64,000 nt of DNA from Anaerofustis stercorihominis. GTDB taxonomy: Bacteria; Bacillota; Clostridia; Eubacteriales; Anaerofustaceae. Position 1 is the first letter of the stretch. Each line of letters begins with the position of its first letter. This document shows positions 17,398-24,979 of the stretch, piece after piece. The translations under genes and the position numbers were made by a program. The stretch is taken from assembly GCF_024623185.1 (NCBI RefSeq), contig NZ_JANJZK010000005.1:1-64000 (forward strand). The letters run 5' to 3'. The notes below the pieces were generated by a model. That model was given only the letters and a program-made list of their open reading frames with translations, was not told the DNA's origin and made no database searches.

Positions 17398-17647
17398 GTC
17401 TTAATTCCTTATACTTTTCCTTAGTCGCTATCCCGCCTCTGATATGTCTAAGTTTTTTATTGGTTTCTATTATATCCCTTACCTTTAAATATAACTCCCT
17501 GTCGACTTTCTCCAGCCTCTTTGATAAGTCGTTATGTACTGTGCTTTTGCTTACTTTAAATACACTCGCACACTTTCGTATGGTGGACTCCTCTTTAACT
17601 ATATACTCGGCTTCTCTAATAACTCTTTGTTTAATATTTTCTAACAT
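17378..17647 (-). CDS. spoIIID: Sporulation transcription factor SpoIIID
   Basis: An 89-residue DNA-binding protein. The helix-turn-helix CASVFKVSKSTVHNDLSKRL and the C-terminal basic LRHIRGGIATKEKYKELR match SpoIIID, the mother-cell regulator acting with sigma E and sigma K. The frame is open further upstream to 17722, but GAGGA lies 8 bases before ATG 17647, and that start gives the normal family length. The 3' end overlaps the solute-binding-like gene. Confidence 0.92.
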   Translation of the reverse strand: MLENIKQRVIREAEYIVKEESTIRKCASVFKVSKSTVHNDLSKRLEKVDRELYLKVRDIIETNKKLRHIRGGIATKEKYKELRHEKEES

Positions 17648-18598
17648 ATTCATTTCCTCACTTAATTTAAAGATATGTATTTTAAGTAAAGTTATGAATG
17701 TAAATTGATTTCTTTTATTCATAAAGAATTATTAAAGGGTTTTACACTTGAAAATGAACTATGAGACGTTACACTAAGCTACGTTAATCTTTGTCAGCTC
17801 TAATTTGCAAATTTCACCGGAGTAAATTCACTGCATAGCATAACTTCGAAATCTTGTTTTTTATAATACTTCATACATATAGATTTTAATTGATTAAAAT
17901 CTATAAATTTTCTTAAAAAGATTTTAAATAGTCACGATAATATGAAGTGTTTTTTTTATTTTCTTCGAAAGCTTGTTTACAGTCGGATAATCAGCAATTC
18001 ATATATATGGCTTATGTAAATCAACTATATGGAAAACTAATAAATCATGTTATTTAAAGTAGAAAGGTAAATTTTAATTTTTAATAAAACCCAACCAATT
18101 TTTAAATGGATAAATAGTTAAATACTTCATTAATATGTATTATTTAGTCTTCTCCAATATAAATCTTCAACATATTTAAGTCATTAATCCGCTATTCACT
18201 AAAATATTTATTATATTCAATAAAAGATGTAACTATCTATTAATAGGATTAGGTTAGCATTCCTTCCAATGAAAGAAGATGTGTTTCTTAAAAGAAACAT
18301 TTGGAAATGCTATGATGACTATGTAAAAGAATTTTACTTGACAGGCTTTTAATTTTTTAAGACTTTTGGAAATATAACTTTAGTTTTATATAATTAAATA
18401 ATGCTTTCTTTTTTTCGATTCATTTAATGTCGTTTGTAAATTTTTTTAATGCTTGTGATATTTGGCTTTAACAATATCTGCCAATATTTATAAAAATATT
18501 TTAAGTATTATTTTAAGATATACCATCTCTTATACCCTGCATACTTTATAAATATCCTCATATATTTTACAAGTAGAAAAACGGGAGTAGAATAGATA
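17648..18598. other. Non-coding region of about 950 bp with two long hairpins
   Basis: No ORF with coding character was recognised on either strand. Two strong secondary-structure elements are present. One is a perfect 12-bp stem TATAGATTTTAA/TTAAAATCTATA with a TTGA loop (17878-17905). The other is a larger nested hairpin at 18255-18312, with outer TAGCATT..TTCCAA pairing TTGGAA.ATGCTA and an inner TGTTTCTT/AAGAAACA arm. The region separates divergent spoIIID and dacF and must hold both promoters. Confidence 0.45.
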
Positions 18599-19708
18599 AT
18601 GAAGAAAAAAAGTATAGCTGTTATTATTGTAATGATGTTATTAATAAATCTGCCTGCTTTTGGCAGTATAAAAGCTGCAAATGTCAGTGCCCAGGCGTAC
18701 TGCATTATGGAAGCGGAGAGCAACAGAGTATTATACAGTTCCAATATGAATGAAAAACTTCCAATGGCGTCGACCACTAAAGTAATGACAGCAGTCTTGG
18801 CTTTGGAAAAGGGAAATTTAAATGATGTAATAGAAATAAAGAAAGAATGGACGGGGATAGAAGGTACGAGCATATATTTAAAAGAAGGCGAAAAACTTAC
18901 TTTGGAGGATCTGCTTCATGGGATGATGCTTGTTTCGGGGAATGATGCGGCGGTTTCCATCGCCTGCTATATCGGTGGTTCTATTGATAATTTTGCTAAG
19001 ATGATGAATAAAAAGGCAAAAGAACTTGGGATGAAAAATTCTCATTTTACAAATCCCAACGGACTTCCCGATGACGATCACTATACGACTGCCTACGATT
19101 TCACACTCCTTGCTTCTTATGCGATGAAAAATGAAAACTTTGTAAAGATAATCAACGATGAAAAATGGAGCATGCCTTATGAAGGAAAAGCCAATCAGAG
19201 GACGATATATAATAAAAATAAACTTTTAAAGAGTTATGAAGGTGCAAACGGAGTAAAGACAGGATTTACCAAGAAAGCAAGGAAGTGTTTTGTCCTTGCT
19301 GCGAAGAGAAATAATATGCAGGTAGTGGGAGTACTTTTGCATACAGAGAACCACTATGAGGAAAGCAAGATGTTTTTGGATATGGCATTCAATAACTTCA
19401 CTTTGAAAAAGGTGATCGAAAAGGGGGATTATGTCAAGACGGTCCCAATGAAGGACAGTAAGAACGGAATAATAAAACTATCTGCGGGAAGTGATGTGTA
19501 TTTTCCTTTAAAGAGTGATGAAACGGCAGATGTCAAGTATAGTAAAGTATACAACTCCGGAAGTGATAACTATATAGCCGACTACAGTATAAAAGCAGGA
19601 GATGAGACTTATAACTACTCCGAAGAACTTAGTGTAAAAAAAGAAGATAAAGGAACCTTTTATAACTTTAAAAATTTATTTAAAAAATTTACAAACCTTA
19701 TTCCTTGA
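18599..19708 (+). CDS. dacF: D-alanyl-D-alanine carboxypeptidase (DacF/PBP5 type)
   Basis: 369 residues with an N-terminal signal peptide (MKKKSIAVIIVMMLLINLP.., cleavage near residue 27). The three penicillin-binding motifs are ASTTK (Ser58, Lys61), SGN (from Ser113) and KTG in GVKTGFTKK. It trims the terminal D-Ala of peptidoglycan stem peptides on the outer face of the membrane. A PBP5-like C-terminal domain follows from about residue 270. A GGGAG RBS lies about 11 bases before the ATG. The dacF name is by similarity. Here the gene is not joined to spoIIA as it is in Bacillus. Confidence 0.87.
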   Translation: MKKKSIAVIIVMMLLINLPAFGSIKAANVSAQAYCIMEAESNRVLYSSNMNEKLPMASTTKVMTAVLALEKGNLNDVIEIKKEWTGIEGTSIYLKEGEKLTLEDLLHGMMLVSGNDAAVSIACYIGGSIDNFAKMMNKKAKELGMKNSHFTNPNGLPDDDHYTTAYDFTLLASYAMKNENFVKIINDEKWSMPYEGKANQRTIYNKNKLLKSYEGANGVKTGFTKKARKCFVLAAKRNNMQVVGVLLHTENHYEESKMFLDMAFNNFTLKKVIEKGDYVKTVPMKDSKNGIIKLSAGSDVYFPLKSDETADVKYSKVYNSGSDNYIADYSIKAGDETYNYSEELSVKKEDKGTFYNFKNLFKKFTNLIP

Positions 19709-19714
19709 TAATTG

Positions 19715-19742
19715 AGAGACATTTTATTAATGTCTCTTTTTT
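19715..19742 (+). terminator. Terminator of dacF
   Basis: Stem AGAGACATT/AATGTCTCT with a TTATT loop and a T-run. Confidence 0.85.
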
Positions 19743-19776
19743 GTAAAAAGTAATATAAATAAGATAACATTAATAT

Positions 19777-19968
19777 ATGGCAAGAAACTCTAAATTTACA
19801 AAAGGTAAAAAACTTAAGACTGTAAAAGGATATAAAACTTCTTCTGGGAAAATTACTAAATTATCCAGTAAAAAAGTATATTATGTAAAAGTTAGATCGT
19901 ACAAAACTGTGTCCGGTAAGAAATATTATGGAGACTGGATCAGTGTTAAAAAAGTAAAAGTTAAATAG
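19777..19968 (+). pseudogene. Orphan C-terminal fragment of an Fn3-like surface repeat
   Basis: 63 residues, strongly basic. The pattern NSKFTKGKKL...KKVYYVKVRSYKTVSGKKYYGDW is the second half of the fibronectin type III-like modules common at the C-terminus of clostridial surface proteins. The first strands are missing and no ribosome binding site precedes the ATG. The fragment sits 35 bp after the dacF terminator and is followed by its own terminator. It is best read as the remnant of a deleted surface-protein gene. Confidence 0.6.
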
Positions 19969-19972
19969 GAAC

Positions 19973-20000
19973 AAAAAAGACTGCTTATGCAGTCTTTTTT
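19973..20000. terminator. Bidirectional terminator
   Basis: AAAAAAGACTGC, TTAT, GCAGTCTTTTTT, between the Fn3-like fragment and convergent copZ. Confidence 0.85.
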
Positions 20001-20205
20001 ATATTACTTCATAACCTTCTTCTGTTATTATCTTTTCTAATTCTTCTTTGCTTGCCATTTCTTCATTATATTTGATTTCAACTGTATTCTTTTTAGCACT
20101 TGCTTTAGCTTTTTTCACAGCTTCGTTTTTCTTTAAAGCTTCTACTACTCTGTTTTCGCAGTGAGAACAAGACATCCCGTTTACGTTTAAAACTATTTTT
20201 GTCAT
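19999..20205 (-). CDS. copZ: Heavy-metal-associated domain protein (CopZ-like)
   Basis: A 68-residue single HMA domain with GMSCSHCENRV at residues 10-20 (metal-binding Cys13 and Cys16), predicted to have a beta-alpha-beta-beta-alpha-beta fold. It is a cytosolic copper chaperone by family. No CopA ATPase is adjacent, so copper specificity is inferred only from the motif. A strong AAGGAGAAG RBS precedes it. Confidence 0.85.
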   Translation of the reverse strand: MTKIVLNVNGMSCSHCENRVVEALKKNEAVKKAKASAKKNTVEIKYNEEMASKEELEKIITEEGYEVI

Positions 20206-20309
20206 ATTTTACTTCTCCTTATTCTTTTTTTATTATTATATATCAATTGCTTTCAAATTAACATAGAAAATAAATAAATGAAAAATTTTCAATAATTTAC
20301 TAAATTTTC

Positions 20310-20338
20310 TTGACATTTATGAAAATGAGGTGTATTAT
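20310..20338 (+). promoter_or_regulatory. Promoter of the aromatic amino acid operon
   Basis: TTGACA (20310-20315), a 17-bp spacer, then TATTAT (20333-20338) preceded by TG. This is a near-consensus sigma-A promoter placing the transcript start near 20345, ahead of the leader peptide. Confidence 0.8.
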
Positions 20339-20370
20339 ATCAAACAAGATATACATTAGGAGAAGAAAAA

Positions 20371-20469
20371 ATGAAAGGTCTAAAAGAACTTAACAGCTTT
20401 AAATTTTATAACTTTTTTAGCTTTGCAAACTATTATTTCTTTGCAGGTTCTTTTTCATGTACAGTTTAG
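20371..20469 (+). CDS. Phe/Tyr-rich leader peptide of the aro operon
   Basis: A 32-codon ORF with a good RBS (AGGAGAAG, 20358-20365) and ATG 20371, ending at TAG 20467-20469. It contains 8 Phe and 3 Tyr, concentrated between codons 10 and 28, with two FF pairs, one YY pair and a YYFF run. This composition is typical of attenuation leader peptides that sense Phe and Tyr charging. The stop lies two bases before the antiterminator strand (20472-20482), so a terminating ribosome would cover it. The gene is too short for usual ORF finders. Confidence 0.82.
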   Translation: MKGLKELNSFKFYNFFSFANYYFFAGSFSCTV

Positions 20470-20471
20470 CC

Positions 20472-20551
20472 TTTTAGTGAGTATCAACTTTTATGTATAA
20501 AAATTTATGTAAAAATATTAGGGAACTCATTAAAAGGAGTTCCCTTTTTTA
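20472..20551 (+). promoter_or_regulatory. Transcription attenuator (terminator/antiterminator) of the aro operon
   Basis: The terminator is GGGAACTC (20521-20528), an 8-nt loop and GAGTTCCC (20537-20544), followed by a T-run. The antiterminator is TTTTAGTGAGT (20472-20482), which can pair with ACTCATTAAAA (20525-20535) over 11 bp with one G-U pair. This helix uses bases 20525-20528 of the terminator's 5' arm, so the two folds are mutually exclusive. In addition, CTAAAAG (20380-20386) inside the leader could pair with CTTTTAG (20471-20477). With the leader peptide, this forms a complete ribosome-mediated attenuator. No T-box motif is present. Confidence 0.8.
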
Positions 20552-20586
20552 TTTTACAAATACACAATTTTTAAGGAGAAAATAAA

Positions 20587-21600
20587 ATGATAGTAGTATT
20601 ACAACCGAATGCAGACAAAATGGAAGTGGCAAAACTAGTTGCCCTAATCGAAAGCAAAAATCTTAAGATCCAACCTATCGAAGGTCAGGATTTAACGGTA
20701 CTTGGACTTGTTGGTGACACATCAATTTTAGACGCTAAAATTCTTGAAGCCAATGATGTGGTAAGAAGAGTCCTTCACGTAGAAGAACCTTACAAAAAAG
20801 CCAACAGACTGTTTCATCCAAATAACAGTGAAATCAAAATCGGAGACCAGGTAATCGGAGGAGAAAAACTTGCAATCATTGCCGGACCTTGTTCGGTAGA
20901 AAGCAGAGAGCAAATCACGGAAGTTGCAAAGGATGTTAAAGCTTCGGGCGCAAACTTCCTAAGAGGGGGAGCGTTCAAACCGAGAACTTCACCTTACGCT
21001 TTCCAAGGACTTGGATACGACGGACTTGATCTTTTAAAAGAAGCAAGAAAAGAAACCGGACTTCCTGTAGTGACCGAACTTATGTCTGCAAATGACCTTG
21101 AAAAATTCATTGAAGACGTTGATGTTATTCAAATCGGTGCAAGAAATATGCAAAATTTCGATTTATTAAAAGAACTTGGAAAAATCAGAAAACCGATTTT
21201 ACTTAAAAGAGGTTTAAGCGCGACCATTGAAGAACTTTTAATGTCAGCTGAATACATAATGGCAGGCGGGAATGAAAATGTTATCCTTTGTGAAAGAGGT
21301 ATAAGGACTTTCGAAAATTATACAAGAAACACCCTTGACTTAAGCGCAATCCCTGCAATCAAAAAATTAAGTCACTTGCCTATTATAATCGACCCTTCTC
21401 ATGCTACGGGTAAATGGTGGATGGTTGAATCTCTTGCAAAAGCAGCGGTAGTTGCAGGTGCGGACGGACTTATAATAGAAGTACATAACGATCCTTTAAA
21501 TGCACTATGTGACGGTCAGCAATCGCTTAAACCCGAAGCATTCGATGAATTGATGTCTGATATCAAAAAACTTGCTCCAATCGTAAACAGAACAGTTTAG
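20587..21600 (+). CDS. aroF: 3-deoxy-7-phosphoheptulonate synthase (DAHP synthase)
   Basis: A 337-residue type I-beta DAHP synthase with an N-terminal ferredoxin-like regulatory domain (about 1-75) and a TIM barrel. AGPCSVES, GGAFKPRTSPYAFQG, QIGARNMQN, LLKRG and DPSHATGKWW are visible. It condenses PEP with erythrose-4-phosphate in the first step of the shikimate pathway. The N-terminal domain is the usual site of Phe/Tyr or prephenate feedback in this class. As first gene of the operon it lies directly behind the Phe/Tyr attenuator, with an AAGGAG RBS. aroB begins 10 bp after its stop. Confidence 0.95.
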   Translation: MIVVLQPNADKMEVAKLVALIESKNLKIQPIEGQDLTVLGLVGDTSILDAKILEANDVVRRVLHVEEPYKKANRLFHPNNSEIKIGDQVIGGEKLAIIAGPCSVESREQITEVAKDVKASGANFLRGGAFKPRTSPYAFQGLGYDGLDLLKEARKETGLPVVTELMSANDLEKFIEDVDVIQIGARNMQNFDLLKELGKIRKPILLKRGLSATIEELLMSAEYIMAGGNENVILCERGIRTFENYTRNTLDLSAIPAIKKLSHLPIIIDPSHATGKWWMVESLAKAAVVAGADGLIIEVHNDPLNALCDGQQSLKPEAFDELMSDIKKLAPIVNRTV

Positions 21601-21609
21601 GAGAAATCA

Positions 21610-22671
21610 ATGAGTAACTCACTTCATGTCGCTCTCGGAGAAAATTCTTATGATATCATAATAGAAAAGGGTATCTTAAAGAAGGTCTCCGAGGAGATAA
21701 AAAAGGTTTATAACGGCGAAAAAATATTTATAATAACCGATGATATCGTCTCAAAGTTCTATTTGGATAAAGTATCTGAGGATTTGAAATCAGGAGGATA
21801 TTTGGTCGATAGTATAATTCTTCCAAACGGAGAAAGTACAAAATCTCTTTCTTCGCTGGAAGTGATATACAATGCTTTGATAGATTTTAAGATGACTAGG
21901 AAAGATCTTATCATAACCCTTGGCGGAGGGGTCATAGGAGACCTCGGCGGATTTGTAGCTTCAACTTTTTTAAGAGGTTTGGATTTCATACAAATACCTA
22001 CCACTCTTTTATCTCAGGTTGACAGCTCCGTAGGAGGAAAAGTTGCAATAGACTTGGCTAAGGGCAAAAATTTGGTAGGAAGTTTTCATCAGCCCAAACT
22101 GGTTTTAATAGACCCAAATGTACTTGCAACCCTTGATGACAGGACAGTAAACGACGGATTTATGGAAGTCATAAAGTACGGCTGTATATTCGATAAAGAA
22201 TTTTTTGAACTGTTATATTCAATGCATTCAAGGGAAGATATCTTAGAGCATATAGAACATATAATATATAAAAGCTGCGATTTAAAAAGAAGAGTGGTTG
22301 AAAAAGATGAAAAGGATACCGGGGAGAGAATGAAATTAAATTTCGGTCATACTCTTGCTCACGGGATAGAAGCGTATTATAATTATGAAAAGTACACTCA
22401 CGGCGAAGCGGTAGCTATAGGCATGTATGAAATAACAGCTCTGAGTGAAAAAAAAGGTCTTACAAAAAAAGGTACAAGTGATAAAATCAGAGATATACTT
22501 GTGAACTTCGGTATGGACTATGATATAAACGCAGTACACAATGAAAATATTTTATCTCATATATCAACGGATAAGAAAAATGAAGGCAGCGTGTTGAACG
22601 TTATCCTTTTAGACGAAATAGGAAGCTGTTATATTTATAAAACAAATTTAGAATTTTTTAAGGATGAATAA
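21610..22671 (+). CDS. aroB: 3-dehydroquinate synthase
   Basis: 353 residues. NAD-binding LGGGVIGDLGGFVASTFLRG, PTTLLSQVDSSVGGKVAID and the metal ligands in KLNFGHTLAHGIEAY and YTHGEAVAIGM are visible. It converts DAHP to 3-dehydroquinate in the cytoplasm. Its stop directly abuts the aroA ATG, so translation is coupled within the operon. Confidence 0.95.
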   Translation: MSNSLHVALGENSYDIIIEKGILKKVSEEIKKVYNGEKIFIITDDIVSKFYLDKVSEDLKSGGYLVDSIILPNGESTKSLSSLEVIYNALIDFKMTRKDLIITLGGGVIGDLGGFVASTFLRGLDFIQIPTTLLSQVDSSVGGKVAIDLAKGKNLVGSFHQPKLVLIDPNVLATLDDRTVNDGFMEVIKYGCIFDKEFFELLYSMHSREDILEHIEHIIYKSCDLKRRVVEKDEKDTGERMKLNFGHTLAHGIEAYYNYEKYTHGEAVAIGMYEITALSEKKGLTKKGTSDKIRDILVNFGMDYDINAVHNENILSHISTDKKNEGSVLNVILLDEIGSCYIYKTNLEFFKDE

Positions 22672-23910
22672 ATGGACAACATAAAAATCACACCCAATAA
22701 GCTTAAAGGAAAAGTAAATATACCTCCTTCAAAGAGTATGGCTCACAGAGCGATCATATGTGCGGCACTTTCAAAGGGAAAATCAGTAATAGATAATATA
22801 GATTTATCCGACGATATAATCGCAACCATATCGGCAGTAAAAAGTATGGGAGCTGAAGTTATAGTAGATAACAGAAAAGTGACTATAAATGGTATATTCA
22901 ATTCTTCAAGTAAGGATGACTTTACCATTGATTGTAATGAGTCGGGGTCTACATTAAGGTTTTTTGTTCCCATAACAATGCTTTTAAACGTTAAGAAGAC
23001 TTTTATAGGTAAGGGGAACTTAGGAAAAAGACCTCTGGATGTATTCTATAATATCTTCGATAAGCAGGGGGTAAAGTATTCTTATAAAAAAGATATTTTA
23101 AACTTAACAGTAAAAGGAAGATTGAAACCTGATACCTTTGAAGTAAGAGGAGATATCAGCTCTCAGTTCATAACGGGATTACTGTTTACTCTACCTTTGC
23201 TTGAGGGAAATTCAAGAATAATTATTACCACCGATTTGGAATCTAAAAGTTATCTTGATTTGACTTTATCAATGTTAGAAAAGTTTGGGATAAAAATCAT
23301 AAATAATGACTATAAGGAATTTATAATAAAAGGGAACCAGGAATATAAAGCCATGGATTACACTGTGGAGGGAGATTATTCTCAAGCTGCATTCTTCCTA
23401 TCCGCTAACTATTTGGGAAGCGATATAGATGTCTTGGGGCTTGATGAGACATCTCTTCAGGGGGATAAAGAAATCATCAAGTGGCTGGATGTCTTAAAAA
23501 ATTCTGAAGAAAAGATTATAGATTCGACGAACTGTCCGGATATAATTCCTGTACTTACCGTATGTGCCGCTCTTACAAAGGGTGAGACAAGGATAATAAA
23601 TGCGGGAAGACTGAGGATAAAGGAATGTGACAGGCTTTCTGCGATATCCAGTGAACTCAATAAGCTGGGAGCGAAGATAACAGAAAACGAAGATAATCTT
23701 GTTATAGAAGGCGTAGAAGAACTAAATGGCGGACCGGTAAACTCTCATAAGGACCACAGGATTTCAATGAGTATGGCAGTCGCATCAACAGCGGCAAAAG
23801 ATGATATAATAATAAAAGATTATATGTGTGTAAGAAAATCTTATCCTACATTCTTTGAGGATTTTGTAAGCTTGGGAGGAGAAATTCATGAGTGCGACAT
23901 TTGGGAATAA
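22672..23910 (+). CDS. aroA: 3-phosphoshikimate 1-carboxyvinyltransferase (EPSP synthase)
   Basis: 412 residues with two inverse beta-alpha domains. N-terminal PPSKSMAHRAII, the NESGSTLRFFVP segment, a DISSQFITGLL motif and the late LRIKECDRLSAI and KDHRISMSMAVA motifs are visible. It joins PEP to shikimate-3-phosphate. The 3' end overlaps aroC by 23 bp. Confidence 0.95.
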   Translation: MDNIKITPNKLKGKVNIPPSKSMAHRAIICAALSKGKSVIDNIDLSDDIIATISAVKSMGAEVIVDNRKVTINGIFNSSSKDDFTIDCNESGSTLRFFVPITMLLNVKKTFIGKGNLGKRPLDVFYNIFDKQGVKYSYKKDILNLTVKGRLKPDTFEVRGDISSQFITGLLFTLPLLEGNSRIIITTDLESKSYLDLTLSMLEKFGIKIINNDYKEFIIKGNQEYKAMDYTVEGDYSQAAFFLSANYLGSDIDVLGLDETSLQGDKEIIKWLDVLKNSEEKIIDSTNCPDIIPVLTVCAALTKGETRIINAGRLRIKECDRLSAISSELNKLGAKITENEDNLVIEGVEELNGGPVNSHKDHRISMSMAVASTAAKDDIIIKDYMCVRKSYPTFFEDFVSLGGEIHECDIWE

Positions 23911-24979
23911 TTTCAAAGTTACAATATTCGGACAGTCTCACAGCGAGGCGATAGGGGTAGTCATAGACGGTTTGCCCGCAGGAATAAAGATTGACTTCGA
24001 TAAAATAGATTTTGAACTTAAAAGAAGACAGGGGGGAGATAAGTTTTCTACTCCAAGAAAAGAAGCCGATACTCCGAAAATCATAAGCGGTTATTTTGAT
24101 GATAAAACCGCAGGCTCTCCTCTTTGTGCTATATTTGAAAACAGCAACACAAGAAGCAAAGACTACAGCGAATTAAAAGTAAAAATGAGACCCTCTCATG
24201 CGGATTATCCGGCATATATAAAACATAAAGGAAATAATGATTACAGAGGCGGGGGAAACTTCTCCGGAAGACTGACCTTACCTCTTACTTTTGCGGGTGC
24301 GGTCGCTAAACAGCTTTTGGAAGAAAAAGGAGTTTATATCGGCTCTCATATAAAGAAAATAAACAAGGTGGAAGATATTTCTTTTGACAAGGTCAATATT
24401 GATAAAGATAAGCTTATTTCTTTAAAAGAAGAAGTCTTTCCTTTACTTGATAAGAGTAAACTAACTGAAATGGAAGACGTTATCTTAAAGGCGAAGAATG
24501 ACCATGATAGTGTCGGAGGTATAATCGAATGTGCAGTGCTGGGATTTCCCGCAGGGATAGGTTCTCCTTTCTTTGACAGTATAGAATCAAGATTATCTCA
24601 TCTTCTATTTTCCGTTCCTGCCGTAAAAGGTGTTCAGTTCGGAGAAGGTTTCGGATTTGCGGATTTACTCGGAAGCGAAGCAAAAGATGAATATTACTAC
24701 GATGAAGACGGAAATGTAAAAACGTATGATAATCATAACGGCGGAGTCCTCGGCGGGATTTCAAACGGTCAGCCTATCCTCTTTTCGGCTGTGATAAAGC
24801 CTACGGCAAGTATATCAAAACTTCAGCGTACTATCGACGTAGAAAAGAAAGAAAATACTAAGCTTGAAGTCGTGGGAAGACATGACCCTGTAATCGTCAA
24901 AAGAGCAATTCCGGTAATAGAAGCCGTAAGTGCAATATGTTTATATGATTTTTTATTAAGTGAGCAGGTGGTTTTATGA
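23888..24979 (+). CDS. aroC: Chorismate synthase
   Basis: 363 residues. FGQSHSEAIGVVIDG, the RRQGGDKFSTPRKE FMN-binding segment, MRPSHADYPAYIKHKG and GGGNFSGRLT are visible, and late VVGRHDPVIVKRAIPV is conserved. It makes chorismate from EPSP and needs reduced FMN. It starts inside aroA with AGGAG as the RBS and overlaps the next gene by 4 bp. Confidence 0.95.
   Translation: MSATFGNNFKVTIFGQSHSEAIGVVIDGLPAGIKIDFDKIDFELKRRQGGDKFSTPRKEADTPKIISGYFDDKTAGSPLCAIFENSNTRSKDYSELKVKMRPSHADYPAYIKHKGNNDYRGGGNFSGRLTLPLTFAGAVAKQLLEEKGVYIGSHIKKINKVEDISFDKVNIDKDKLISLKEEVFPLLDKSKLTEMEDVILKAKNDHDSVGGIIECAVLGFPAGIGSPFFDSIESRLSHLLFSVPAVKGVQFGEGFGFADLLGSEAKDEYYYDEDGNVKTYDNHNGGVLGGISNGQPILFSAVIKPTASISKLQRTIDVEKKENTKLEVVGRHDPVIVKRAIPVIEAVSAICLYDFLLSEQVVL

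Noticed and set aside
18508-18873. 121-residue minus-strand ORF
   Set aside because: Mostly antisense to the dacF signal peptide and catalytic start, with no RBS.
20340-20586. T-box leader for the aro operon
   Set aside because: No T-box sequence or specifier-loop architecture. The leader peptide and competing hairpins fit ribosome-mediated attenuation.
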